Positions 34,176-42,341 of a DNA stretch of 64,000 nt are shown here, in pieces. Position 1 is the stretch's first letter; every line of letters begins with the position of its first letter. The position numbers and the translations under genes are program-made. The DNA is taken from contig CAVTPD010000003.1 of assembly GCA_963736575.1 (NCBI GenBank), positions 868,001-932,000 of the forward strand, written 5' to 3'. The notes under the pieces were generated by a model that was given only the letters and a program-made list of their open reading frames with translations, was not told the DNA's origin and made no database searches. The stretch comes from CAVTPD01 sp963736575. GTDB taxonomy: Bacteria; Bacteroidota; Bacteroidia; Cytophagales; JAAEPT01.

Positions 34176-35879
34176 CTAAATAGGATTCAGTATTTTTGGT
34201 TCTTTTATATGGACCTTTCTTAGATCTAAGTAGTTCATTTTATTCCAAACAAAGTTTTTAATATGTGGTTTGTATACAATAATGTTAGTAACATCAAACA
34301 AAGGAATCATTGGTAATTCTTCCATTAAAACATCACTTGCCAGTAATGCGTTAATATCACGATTACTTTTTGTAAAGGCATAATAAAATTTATCAAATTC
34401 GGGATTAGAAAATGAACTGATATTTTCTGTGGTATTATAGGTGTAAAATTTTCTTAAAATGAAATCAGGATCTGGGTACATATAGTTGATTTCGGTAAAG
34501 AAAATATTATTGTCTTTACGGCTTAAGCTTTGTTTATGATAAGCTAATGGAATGGGATTAATAGCAATATTTATATTAGTATGTGCTTTTAAATCTGAAC
34601 GTATTCCGTTAGCAATAGTTGTGTTTATATCTCCTAATGAATTGATATTAAGAACCTTATTGTTTTTAATTTTTGTTTCTTCAGAATTTAATAAATTCTT
34701 GCCTAGCTCTGGTTCAAAAGAAATTTTTAATGAATCTGGTATAAAGAAGCTGTTGGCCAATTGGTTGTTTATGAAATGCGCTTCCTTATAAAAATTCTCT
34801 GGATAAACCGAGTTGAAAATTTCTTGTCTGTTTAAAATTTTACTAATTCCTTCTCTGTTTAAAAGCTTATTAAAAGGTTCGGTTTGGTTGTTAAAGCCTA
34901 AAAAATAAGCACTTAAATCTTGACTTACAATTAAGCCAAAATCATCATAATCAGGGTTTTTTTCAAGGGCTATTTTTTGGTATAATTTCTTCTTTTGGTT
35001 ATGAATCACATCCAAAGCACCGTTCATAAAATTACCTTGCTCTAATTCACTTTCTTTTAGAAAATGGAAGCTAACCATGTCTAAATGGGGTAGTCTGCTA
35101 CCATTTATAGTTTGATGGTATTTAGGGTGTTTATGCAATATAATTTTTTGATCTTCAATAAGATCTGATTCTGTTTTTAAATAGAATGGACCTGTGCCTA
35201 CTGGATGAGTACGCAAACGTCTACCGTAGAAGGTATATGCTCTTTCAGAAAAAATAAAACCATACGTACTGGCTAACTTATATAAGAACAGTGGATCTGG
35301 TTCTGATAATCTGAATTCAATAATTTTATTGTTTACAACTCTTACACCTTCAATAGAATTATCATTTCCTTTACTGTTATAAAACGCTCTGCCGCCTTTT
35401 AGGATATCAATAAAATAAGAACGGGCAATATTTTCTGGATCTGAATTTAAAATTTGTTTAAAGGTAAATTCAATGTCTTTTGTGCTTAAAGCGGCACCTT
35501 TAGAGTTTTTAAAACATAGATTATCATGGAAATAGATACTATCTTTTAAAACAAAACGGTACATCATATTTGTAGAATCCATATAAAGAGCCTTAGCCAA
35601 ACACAATTCTATCGTATCTCCAGATGCCGTAAAGCGTACCAAACCTTCGTACAATTGATTAACAATGTGCAAAGAATGCGCATCTTCAATGGTATGTGGG
35701 TTTAAAGAGACAAAATTCTCTTTTTCATTAATATGAATATGTCCGCCGTAGGAATTAACTTCCGTATCTATAGGTTTATTTTCTTCCGAAGAGCAAGAAA
35801 ATAGGGCCAAAGAAAACCAAATAAGCGAAAAGCGTAATATGTAATTGTCCGATAACATTGAAACACGTAAATTAATCAA
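34176..35879 (-). CDS. Peptide/oligopeptide-type ABC transporter substrate-binding lipoprotein
   Basis: The 567-residue SBP_bac_5-type protein has a lipoprotein signal (LALFSCSSEE). The initiator may be this residue or the Met seven codons later (35858), which gives a more normal signal peptide. Family features are NPHTIEDAHSLHIVNQLYEG, ALSTKDIEFTFKQIL, THPVGTGPFYLK and the C-terminal YMYPDPDFILRKFYTYNTTE. It resembles OppA/DppA domains. There are no permease or ATPase genes nearby, so it is an orphan binding protein. The gene is divergent from the one at 35912, with only 32 bp between starts. Confidence 0.85.
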   Translation of the reverse strand: MINLRVSMLSDNYILRFSLIWFSLALFSCSSEENKPIDTEVNSYGGHIHINEKENFVSLNPHTIEDAHSLHIVNQLYEGLVRFTASGDTIELCLAKALYMDSTNMMYRFVLKDSIYFHDNLCFKNSKGAALSTKDIEFTFKQILNSDPENIARSYFIDILKGGRAFYNSKGNDNSIEGVRVVNNKIIEFRLSEPDPLFLYKLASTYGFIFSERAYTFYGRRLRTHPVGTGPFYLKTESDLIEDQKIILHKHPKYHQTINGSRLPHLDMVSFHFLKESELEQGNFMNGALDVIHNQKKKLYQKIALEKNPDYDDFGLIVSQDLSAYFLGFNNQTEPFNKLLNREGISKILNRQEIFNSVYPENFYKEAHFINNQLANSFFIPDSLKISFEPELGKNLLNSEETKIKNNKVLNINSLGDINTTIANGIRSDLKAHTNINIAINPIPLAYHKQSLSRKDNNIFFTEINYMYPDPDFILRKFYTYNTTENISSFSNPEFDKFYYAFTKSNRDINALLASDVLMEELPMIPLFDVTNIIVYKPHIKNFVWNKMNYLDLRKVHIKEPKILNPI

Positions 35880-35911
35880 TAGATTAACAATCTTCTCCTT
35901 TTTACAGGTCT

Positions 35912-37000
35912 ATGCAAATTTCAAAGAAAAAACCTCAATTCCCTATAATTCCGGAATTAAGAAAATATCTCCGAAAGTATTCTAGAGAAATCAAAGTTCC
36001 TATTAGTTACAACGATTTACTTCATTTTAATTATTCGGCGCCCATTTATGATAAGCACGGAAATGATACCCTTTGGGAAACTGTGCTTTATGACCAATTG
36101 GATATGAAGGAGATACACTATTCTTTAAGTGTTATTTACACTATGTTGTATTTAGATGGAGATACTTCGTTTGTAGATGATATTGTAGTGGATTCTGTAG
36201 AATATTGCACATTTGGTAATTCTAAACCTTTTAGAATAAGAATTAGAAATTTACTGAACGATAACTTTGCTTATTATTACGTAAAACAAGCAGATGCTTC
36301 TAGAGTATATGGTTTGGAGTTAGAGCATATTCTTTCGCCCAATAAAATGAACTTTATAGTAGATGCTAATACCCTAATAGAAGACCATATTGCAGGTATC
36401 CCGGGCGATGATTTTATTAATAACTACGTTACCGATAGTGATATTAACATAATCCGTATTGCTAAGGAGTTTATAAAATTTAACGAACGCTGTTTTGTGC
36501 GTCTTTTGGGCGATATGCGTTCTTATAATTATGTGGTAGATATTACCCCAGATTTTGAGGAAATACAATACCGTATAAGGGCCATTGATTTTGACCAACA
36601 ATCTTACGAAGGCAAGAAAAACATGTATTTACCGCAGTTTTTTAGCGAAAACTGGAAGGCAGTAAAACTATGTCTACAAAATATTTCACGTGAAACGGCA
36701 TACCAGTACCAAAAAGAAGAACGAACATTAATTGCCAAACGTTTGCGTTCAAGCAGGTATAGAACAAAAGATTTAATCGATTTAATGATTATAGATCGAA
36801 TTTCTACACCCGAAAAAGTGAATCAATTAAAAAAAGAACTGGCCGATCATTTTGAGGATCAGTCTTTTCTAAAATGCCGAAATATGGGCGAGATTGTTAA
36901 AAAGAATCTAAAGGTAACACTCTTAAAACCAATGCGTAAGCTTAGTAAACTGAAAGAACCAAACAACGATATGTTTACCTCTTATACACCTTATGATTAA
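35912..37000 (+). CDS. Conserved Bacteroidetes protein with kinase-like motifs
   Basis: The 362-residue cytoplasmic protein was not recognised by a named family. Near residue 190-235 it has FVRLLGDMRSYNYVVDITPD and later RIRAIDFDQQSYEGKKNMYL. The spacing G-D-x-x-x-x-N ... I-D-F-D recalls the catalytic and metal-binding loops of aminoglycoside phosphotransferase or HipA-like kinases. That is a motif-level guess only. The C-terminus is basic (VKKNLKVTLLKPMRKLSKLK). Its stop overlaps the start of the DUF2141 gene (TAATG), so the two form a coupled pair. Confidence 0.7.
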   Translation: MQISKKKPQFPIIPELRKYLRKYSREIKVPISYNDLLHFNYSAPIYDKHGNDTLWETVLYDQLDMKEIHYSLSVIYTMLYLDGDTSFVDDIVVDSVEYCTFGNSKPFRIRIRNLLNDNFAYYYVKQADASRVYGLELEHILSPNKMNFIVDANTLIEDHIAGIPGDDFINNYVTDSDINIIRIAKEFIKFNERCFVRLLGDMRSYNYVVDITPDFEEIQYRIRAIDFDQQSYEGKKNMYLPQFFSENWKAVKLCLQNISRETAYQYQKEERTLIAKRLRSSRYRTKDLIDLMIIDRISTPEKVNQLKKELADHFEDQSFLKCRNMGEIVKKNLKVTLLKPMRKLSKLKEPNNDMFTSYTPYD

Positions 37001-37437
37001 TGAGAAAATTACTATTTTTTGTATTTACAATATGTTTCAGTTCCTTCATAAACCCTTCTGAACAAACATATATTTTAACTGTTGAAGTAGAAGGAATTAA
37101 GACTGAAAACGGTACGGTTTTATTGGCCTTATACAATTCGGAAGACACCTATCTTTCGGAGGATGATAAAGATGCTTACCGATTAGGAAAACAAAAGGTA
37201 AACGGGAATTCTATAAAAATTGTTTTTAAAGATTTACCAAAAGGGAAATATACGTTTGCCGGCTACCACGATGAAAATGACAATAACCAATTTGATAAGT
37301 CATTTGGGTTTCCAAAAGAAGGATACTTTTTTTCTAACAATGCAAAAGTTTCTTTTGGGCCACCCAATTATGAAGACGCTGTCTTTATTTTAGATAAAGA
37401 CCTACATCAAAAAATAATACTGAACTTTGGGATTTAG
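37000..37437 (+). CDS. DUF2141 secreted protein
   Basis: The 145-residue protein has a signal peptide of about 19 residues. It then shows the DUF2141 pattern: LTVEVEGIKTENGTVLLALY, FKDLPKGKYTFAGYHDENDN, FDKSFGFPKEGYFFSNNAK and FGPPNYEDAVF. This family has a single beta-sandwich domain and is probably periplasmic or exported; no activity is known. It is translationally coupled to the upstream kinase-like gene. Its end overlaps the convergent RsmI-like gene by 4 bp. Confidence 0.88.
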   Translation: MRKLLFFVFTICFSSFINPSEQTYILTVEVEGIKTENGTVLLALYNSEDTYLSEDDKDAYRLGKQKVNGNSIKIVFKDLPKGKYTFAGYHDENDNNQFDKSFGFPKEGYFFSNNAKVSFGPPNYEDAVFILDKDLHQKIILNFGI

Positions 37438-38135
37438 TTACCAATTATGAAAATAGCAGGTATTTTACCTATTTCGGGCATGTTGTTTTTCCATTCGTGA
37501 ACGGTCATAGTTTTAATAAACTGTTCTTCCGAAGTAAGGTTAGCCGCCACACAAAGTTTAGTCTGGTTGTTTAAACCACGTATCAAATCTTCCATCATTG
37601 CTTGGTTTCTAAAAGGTGTTTCCATAAAAATCTGAGTGCTTCCCGTTTGTAAAACCAATGTTTCTAACTCATTAATTCTTTTCAGTTTTTCTACTTTTTT
37701 AATAGGTAAATACCCATGAAACGTAAAAGACTGTCCATTAAAACCACTAGAAATTAACGCCAATAAAATAGAAGAAGGTCCTACTAAAGGATCTACTTTC
37801 CAGCCTTTTCTATGCGCATAGGCCACAACTTTAGATCCAGGATCAGCAATTCCTGGGCAACCTGCTTCAGAAATAACACCAATAGTTTTGGCTTTTTTAG
37901 CTTCGTTAAAAATGAAGGTTAATTGTTTATCATCTGTATTTTTGTTGACTTCCCAAAAAAGTAAATCGGGTATGTTAATGCCAAGTCTTAAAGAACTTAT
38001 AAATCTTCTGGCAGATCTAATGTCTTCCACAAAAAAGTGTGTGGTATTTAAAACAGCATCTTTTACTTCTTGCGGAAGTACCTGTTGTGCTGTTTCTGGT
38101 GCTAAAGTGGAAGGAATTAAATATATGGTTTTCAT
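37434..38135 (-). CDS. RsmI-like SAM-dependent methyltransferase
   Basis: The 233-residue tetrapyrrole-methylase-fold protein is related to RsmI, the 16S rRNA 2'-O-ribose methyltransferase for C1402. The conserved block is GVISEAGCPGIADPGSKVVA at about residue 88, and GPSSILLALISSGFNGQSFT with FHGYLP near 120-145. The usual N-terminal GTLYVVATPIGN motif is replaced by YLIPSTLAPETAQQVLP, so this is the divergent Bacteroidetes subfamily, and a bona fide RsmI may exist elsewhere. A tRNA or rRNA target is likely but unproven. Confidence 0.85.
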   Translation of the reverse strand: MKTIYLIPSTLAPETAQQVLPQEVKDAVLNTTHFFVEDIRSARRFISSLRLGINIPDLLFWEVNKNTDDKQLTFIFNEAKKAKTIGVISEAGCPGIADPGSKVVAYAHRKGWKVDPLVGPSSILLALISSGFNGQSFTFHGYLPIKKVEKLKRINELETLVLQTGSTQIFMETPFRNQAMMEDLIRGLNNQTKLCVAANLTSEEQFIKTMTVHEWKNNMPEIGKIPAIFIIGN

Positions 38136-38341
38136 AAATCCGATTTCAAATTTTCAATACGAAGCTACGTATTTATTCTAAAATGGTGAGAAACCTAGGT
38201 TTAAAACTGTTAGAAATTAGTGTAAGTAGTTGTTTAGAATCAATTATGAACATTACAGAGAATATTTAATTAAATCTAGGGTGTTGAAAAGGAGGTACAA
38301 ATTCAAAATCCGTATTAACACTTATTGTTAATAAAGTAGTA

Positions 38342-38935
38342 ATGCAGGACATTAGCTATGAAAAGCGAAGGCTTATTATGATTAATTTTCTGCATAGGAC
38401 CTATAGAATTACCCGTTATACCTTATACAAAGAAACAGAATTTGATTTAACAGATTTCTGTTGGTCTTTTATTGGTGCTTTTTCTGGTATTGCAGCGGTA
38501 GCCATTATTAATCAATTGGTGTTGAGCAATACCGATTTATTTTTAATGCTTGGCTCTTTAGGCGCATCGGCTGTTTTAATTTATGGCGTTCCCGAAAGCC
38601 CTCTATCCCAACCCCGTAATGTAATTGGCGGGCATGTTATTAGTGCCCTTGTTGGGGTTACTGTTTATATGATTTATTACCATACACCTTGGCTAGCCTC
38701 TTCATTGGCGGTTGCTCTGGCAATTGTTGCCATGCAAGTAACCAAAACCATACATCCGCCTGGTGGAGCTACGGCACTAATTGCAACAATGGGAAGTATT
38801 AAAATTACAAGCTTAGGTTATATGTATGTGATTTTTCCTGTAGCCAGTGGTGCTTTAACTTTATTGATTGTGGGTTTAATTGTTAACAAGCTTTCTGGTT
38901 ACAGAAAGTACCCCGTAAAGAATTTTAACAAGTGA
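38342..38935 (+). CDS. HPP-family integral membrane protein
   Basis: The 197-residue protein has about four to five membrane helices and the defining motif TKTIHPPGGATALIATMGS at about residue 138. It also has PESPLSQPRNVIGGH near 82, both typical of the HPP family (PF04982). Some relatives transport nitrite in chloroplasts and cyanobacteria, so anion transport is a reasonable hypothesis. The translation start may be the Met at residue 13 (MINFLHRTYRI) rather than the first Met. Confidence 0.88.
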   Translation: MQDISYEKRRLIMINFLHRTYRITRYTLYKETEFDLTDFCWSFIGAFSGIAAVAIINQLVLSNTDLFLMLGSLGASAVLIYGVPESPLSQPRNVIGGHVISALVGVTVYMIYYHTPWLASSLAVALAIVAMQVTKTIHPPGGATALIATMGSIKITSLGYMYVIFPVASGALTLLIVGLIVNKLSGYRKYPVKNFNK

Positions 38936-38937
38936 TT

Positions 38938-39435
38938 TTAACTTAATAAATAACCCGAAATCTCACTTTCCCACACTTCTAATTTTTTCTGAAAAGTTAA
39001 TCCTGCATGGGCCGGACTTGTAGAAGGTAAAATATGGTAAGGAATAGTTAAAGCAGAAAACCCAATCCATTTTTTAAAACTAGCAGCACTTTTTTGTCCG
39101 TTAAAAAAGACCGCTTTCAAGTTTTTTGATTTTTGTATAAGCTCAATAATTGAATTAGGAACTTCATTTTTTATAGCCGAATCTAAACTTCCTTCTCGTT
39201 CGCAATGCTGTAAAACATCCCATAAAGCAATGTTATGGATTTTTAATAGCTGTTTTCTGTTGGCATATTCTATAGATAACTCTTCATTAAAAATAGAAAA
39301 TAAGATTCTCCAAAAACTATTTCTTGTGTGGGCGTAATATTGTTCTTGTAGTAAAGACTCTTTTCCGGGCATAGATCCCAAAATCAAGATTTTACAATCT
39401 GAATTCCATATCGGAGGAAATGAATATATTTTCAT
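38938..39435 (-). CDS. DNA-deoxyinosine/hypoxanthine-DNA glycosylase (UDG superfamily)
   Basis: The 165-residue protein has the family-6 UDG pattern: LILGSMPGKESLLQEQYYAH, RNSFWRILF and the C-terminal LPSTSPAHAG. HDG enzymes excise hypoxanthine formed by adenine deamination. Length and motif positions agree with the family. It is encoded alone, with a 2-bp gap to the convergent HPP gene, and starts 18 bp from the divergent UbiA-like gene. Confidence 0.87.
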   Translation of the reverse strand: MKIYSFPPIWNSDCKILILGSMPGKESLLQEQYYAHTRNSFWRILFSIFNEELSIEYANRKQLLKIHNIALWDVLQHCEREGSLDSAIKNEVPNSIIELIQKSKNLKAVFFNGQKSAASFKKWIGFSALTIPYHILPSTSPAHAGLTFQKKLEVWESEISGYLLS

Positions 39436-39453
39436 AGCTTCACAAAATCTATT

Positions 39454-40293
39454 TTGTTAAAACGATTTCTAAATAAAGCCCAAATATTAAGCATAGACGT
39501 AATTAGCGGCTCTTGTCTTACATCCTATTTGGCAGCTACTTTTTTAAACGTACAATTACCAACTTCGGTGTATTTGGCTTTGGGTTTATCGGTTTGGCTA
39601 ATTTATACCTTAGATCATTTAATAGATGCTTACGAAATTAAGATAATTGCCAAAACTGAACGTCATCGTTTTCATCAAAAATACTTTAAACAACTGGCTT
39701 ATATCTGGTTATTTGTAGCCTTGGTGAATTTGGTAATTATAGCGTTTTATCTTCCCCAGCAAACAATTCGTTTAGGTTTACTAGCTTCTGTATTTGTGGT
39801 TTCCCATGTAATTATGGTTAAAGTTGCCGGTTCTAAAACACATTATTTAGTACAGAAAGAATTGAGCGTAGCTATAAATTTTACCTTAGGAATAATGGTG
39901 GGACCGGTTTCATTTTTAGAAAGCTTTGATTGGTCGGTTTTATTTCTTTTTTCCGAAATCTTTATTTTGGCTTTGTTGAATTTAATGGAATTCTCTTGGT
40001 ATGATTATGAAGAAGATAAAAGCCAAAATCAGACATCAATAGCCGTATTATTAGGTAAAACGACAACGCATAAAATCATTTTCTTTTTGTTGTTTTTGGA
40101 ATCGGTTTTACTAGCTGTGGGTCTATATTATTTCCCTACTAATTGGGTGCAACTTAATTTGTGCCTTATATTTTTAGTATTTGTAATCTTGGCTTTTTTT
40201 CCTTCTTATTTCCGAAATAAAAACCGTTACCGCCTTTGGGGTGATTTAATTTTCAGTTCACCATTAATCTTTTTACTGCTTGAACAACTATAA
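39454..40293 (+). CDS. UbiA-like membrane protein
   Basis: The 279-residue protein has about eight membrane helices. Its two polar loops match the UbiA prenyltransferase pattern: IYTLDHLIDAYEIK near residue 50 (instead of NDxxDxxxD) and MEFSWYDYEEDKSQNQTSIA near 185, followed by LLGKTTTHKI. The first aspartate cluster is degenerate, so the substrate may differ from standard quinone or heme prenyl donors. The next gene, a SAM methyltransferase, starts inside its last codons. That order recalls prenylation then methylation of quinones, but this is inference. Confidence 0.75.
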   Translation: MLKRFLNKAQILSIDVISGSCLTSYLAATFLNVQLPTSVYLALGLSVWLIYTLDHLIDAYEIKIIAKTERHRFHQKYFKQLAYIWLFVALVNLVIIAFYLPQQTIRLGLLASVFVVSHVIMVKVAGSKTHYLVQKELSVAINFTLGIMVGPVSFLESFDWSVLFLFSEIFILALLNLMEFSWYDYEEDKSQNQTSIAVLLGKTTTHKIIFFLLFLESVLLAVGLYYFPTNWVQLNLCLIFLVFVILAFFPSYFRNKNRYRLWGDLIFSSPLIFLLLEQL

Positions 40294-40885
40294 CACCATA
40301 GCGCCCATTTATGATTTTTTAGCAGAACTTGTTTACGGAAAGGATATTCTAGAAGCTCAAAAAACCTACTTGTCCAAAATACCAAAAAACGCAAACGTTT
40401 TAATTATTGGTGGGGGAACCGGTAAAATTTTGCATGAAATTGTTAAACAGCATCCCAATTGCACAATTGATTATGTAGAAGCCTCCGATAAAATGCTAGA
40501 AATTGCTCATCAAAAAATCGTTTCTAGCAACATTAATCTTATCCACGGAACAGAAAATAATTTGACAGAAACATATGATGTGATCATAACAGCATTCTTT
40601 TTGGATCTGTTTCCTTTTCCAAAACTTGTTTCTGTTCTTCAGAAAGTAGAAAGGCATTTAAATAAAGGTGGGATTTTATTAGCCACTGACTTTTTCCCAA
40701 CTAAAACGCTAAGGTCTAAAATGCTTTATTTTTTAATGAAAAATTTCTTCAGAATCTTTACGGGACTACAGTCTAAAAAACTCTACAATTTTGATGACTT
40801 ACTGAAACAGCTATTTCAAAAAGAAGCTATTCAGTTTTACAATAAGGGCTTTATTTTTTCTGGTTTGTACCGAAAATTAAACTAA
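40280..40885 (+). CDS. Class I SAM-dependent methyltransferase
   Basis: The 201-residue protein has motif I VLIIGGGTGKILHEI near residue 40, an acidic residue in IDYVEASDKMLEIA, and motif IV-like YDVIITAFFLDLFPF. The start is a TTG at 40280, giving MNNYNTIAPIYDFLAELVYG, the common methyltransferase opening. It overlaps the UbiA-like gene by 14 bp. The pairing suggests both act on one lipid or quinone-like substrate. It converges with nth (9-bp overlap of stops). Confidence 0.85.
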   Translation: MNNYNTIAPIYDFLAELVYGKDILEAQKTYLSKIPKNANVLIIGGGTGKILHEIVKQHPNCTIDYVEASDKMLEIAHQKIVSSNINLIHGTENNLTETYDVIITAFFLDLFPFPKLVSVLQKVERHLNKGGILLATDFFPTKTLRSKMLYFLMKNFFRIFTGLQSKKLYNFDDLLKQLFQKEAIQFYNKGFIFSGLYRKLN

Positions 40886-41533
40886 GGTCTTTCTTCCAAT
40901 TTCTGAACAGATGGGGCAATTAGCTACAATATGTCCACGGGCAGGGCAATATTCCCTTCCGAAATAAATAATTTGCAAATGAATTTTAATCCAAGTACTT
41001 ACCGGAAATAACCTGCGGCAGTCTTTTTCAGTCTGAGTAACATTTTTACCATTACTTAAGCCCCAACGGTAAATTAAACGGTGTATGTGGGTATCTACCG
41101 GAAAAGCAGGCACTTCAAACGCTTGTATCATTACTACCGAAGCTGTTTTATGACCAACACCAGGTAATTCCTCCAAAGCAGCCATGTCGTTAGGAACTTC
41201 GCCATTGTATCGTTCAATAAGCATTTCTGAAAGTCTATGGATTGCTTTAGACTTTTGAGGAGACAAGCCACACGGTCTAATTATTTCTTTTATTTCTTCT
41301 ACCGAAAGTTTTACCATGTCAAATGGATTATCGGCTTTTTTAAATAGAAACGGAGTTACCAAATTTACCCGAACGTCTGTACATTGGGCAGAAAGCAATA
41401 CAGCAATTAGCAGAGTATAAGCGTCTTTATGGTCTAAAGGTATAGGTGGATTAGGGTATAAATCTTCTAAGGTATTAATTATAAAATCTACTTTTTCGGC
41501 TTTATTCATCTTGGTTTTCAACTTTCTAAACAA
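40877..41533 (-). CDS. nth: Endonuclease III
   Basis: The 218-residue HhH-GPD DNA glycosylase/AP lyase acts on oxidised pyrimidines. The helix-hairpin-helix with the catalytic Lys is LEELPGVGHKTASVVMIQAF, and the catalytic Asp is in FPVDTHIHRL. The C-terminal region REYCPARGHIVANCPICSEI has three Cys with changed spacing instead of the C-x6-C-x2-C-x5-C iron-sulfur motif, so the 4Fe-4S cluster is probably absent or altered. The true start may be the Met nine residues in (41509). Confidence 0.93.
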   Translation of the reverse strand: MFRKLKTKMNKAEKVDFIINTLEDLYPNPPIPLDHKDAYTLLIAVLLSAQCTDVRVNLVTPFLFKKADNPFDMVKLSVEEIKEIIRPCGLSPQKSKAIHRLSEMLIERYNGEVPNDMAALEELPGVGHKTASVVMIQAFEVPAFPVDTHIHRLIYRWGLSNGKNVTQTEKDCRRLFPVSTWIKIHLQIIYFGREYCPARGHIVANCPICSEIGRKTLV

Positions 41534-41677
41534 AAATGCTTCACGTATTCAAGCTTTAAATTTTTAAATAGTCCCCTAATATTGCTATTTTTAAGGTCGG
41601 GGGAATACAAAGGTAGCATGATCTTTGGATTTTATTTGTTCGCTGAACAAAGCTCTACTGGTTTCAGAAATATAGAT

Positions 41678-42341
41678 ATGGCAATAGTTTTAATAATAAT
41701 AGGCATCGTACTTTCATATTTACTAGGTGCATTTCCTACTTCAGTAATTTTAGGAAAAGCACGTATGGGTATAGATATCCGTGAGCACGGTAGCGGTAAC
41801 GCAGGTGCTACCAATACCTTTAGAGTTTTAGGTAAAAAGTCTGGAATGTTGGTAATGGGTGTAGATATTTTTAAAGGTTATACGGCTACTATGTTACCGT
41901 ACTTTCTTGTTCTTGTTCGATTTCAGTATTAACGATAATCAGTTTGCTGTTCTACAATTGGTTTTTGGTATGGCAGCGGTTTTAGGACATATCTTTCCGG
42001 TTTATGCCCGTTTTAAAGGGGGAAAAGGTGTTGCTTCTTTACTGGGAATGGTTATCGCATTTAATTCGGGAGTGGCAGTGGTGTGTATTGCTATTTTCTT
42101 AATTATTCTAATTTCTACTAAATATGTATCGCTGGGTTCTATGTTAGCCTCTTTGGCTTTTCCGATTTTGTTAACCATGCCCAAAATTAATCCGCACGAC
42201 CCTACTGCTATACAAATAGGTTTTGGTGTTTTTATTTTTATAATGGTGGTTTATACCCACCGAAAAAATGTAAACCGTTTATTAAACGGCGAAGAGAATA
42301 AAACGTATCTGTTCAAGAAGAAAACGCAACAAGAGGCTTAA
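41678..42341 (+). pseudogene. plsY: Glycerol-3-phosphate acyltransferase PlsY, split by a frameshift
   Basis: Two overlapping frames together make one PlsY. Frame 1 (41678-41932) carries LLGAFPTSVILGKARMGIDI, HGSGNAGATNTFRVLGKKSG and DIFKGYTATMLPYF. Frame 2 (through to 42341) carries FGMAAVLGHIFPVYARFKGG, KGVASLLGMV and VVYTHRKNVNRLL. The shift lies within 41901-41915, in a TTCTTG repeat; dropping one T from the TTT at 41903-41905 restores a single frame. PlsY adds the first acyl chain to glycerol-3-phosphate and is normally essential, so a sequencing error, a tolerated slippage site or a second copy elsewhere should be considered. The 5' extension of the first frame (from 41582) looks untranslated. 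Confidence 0.85.
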
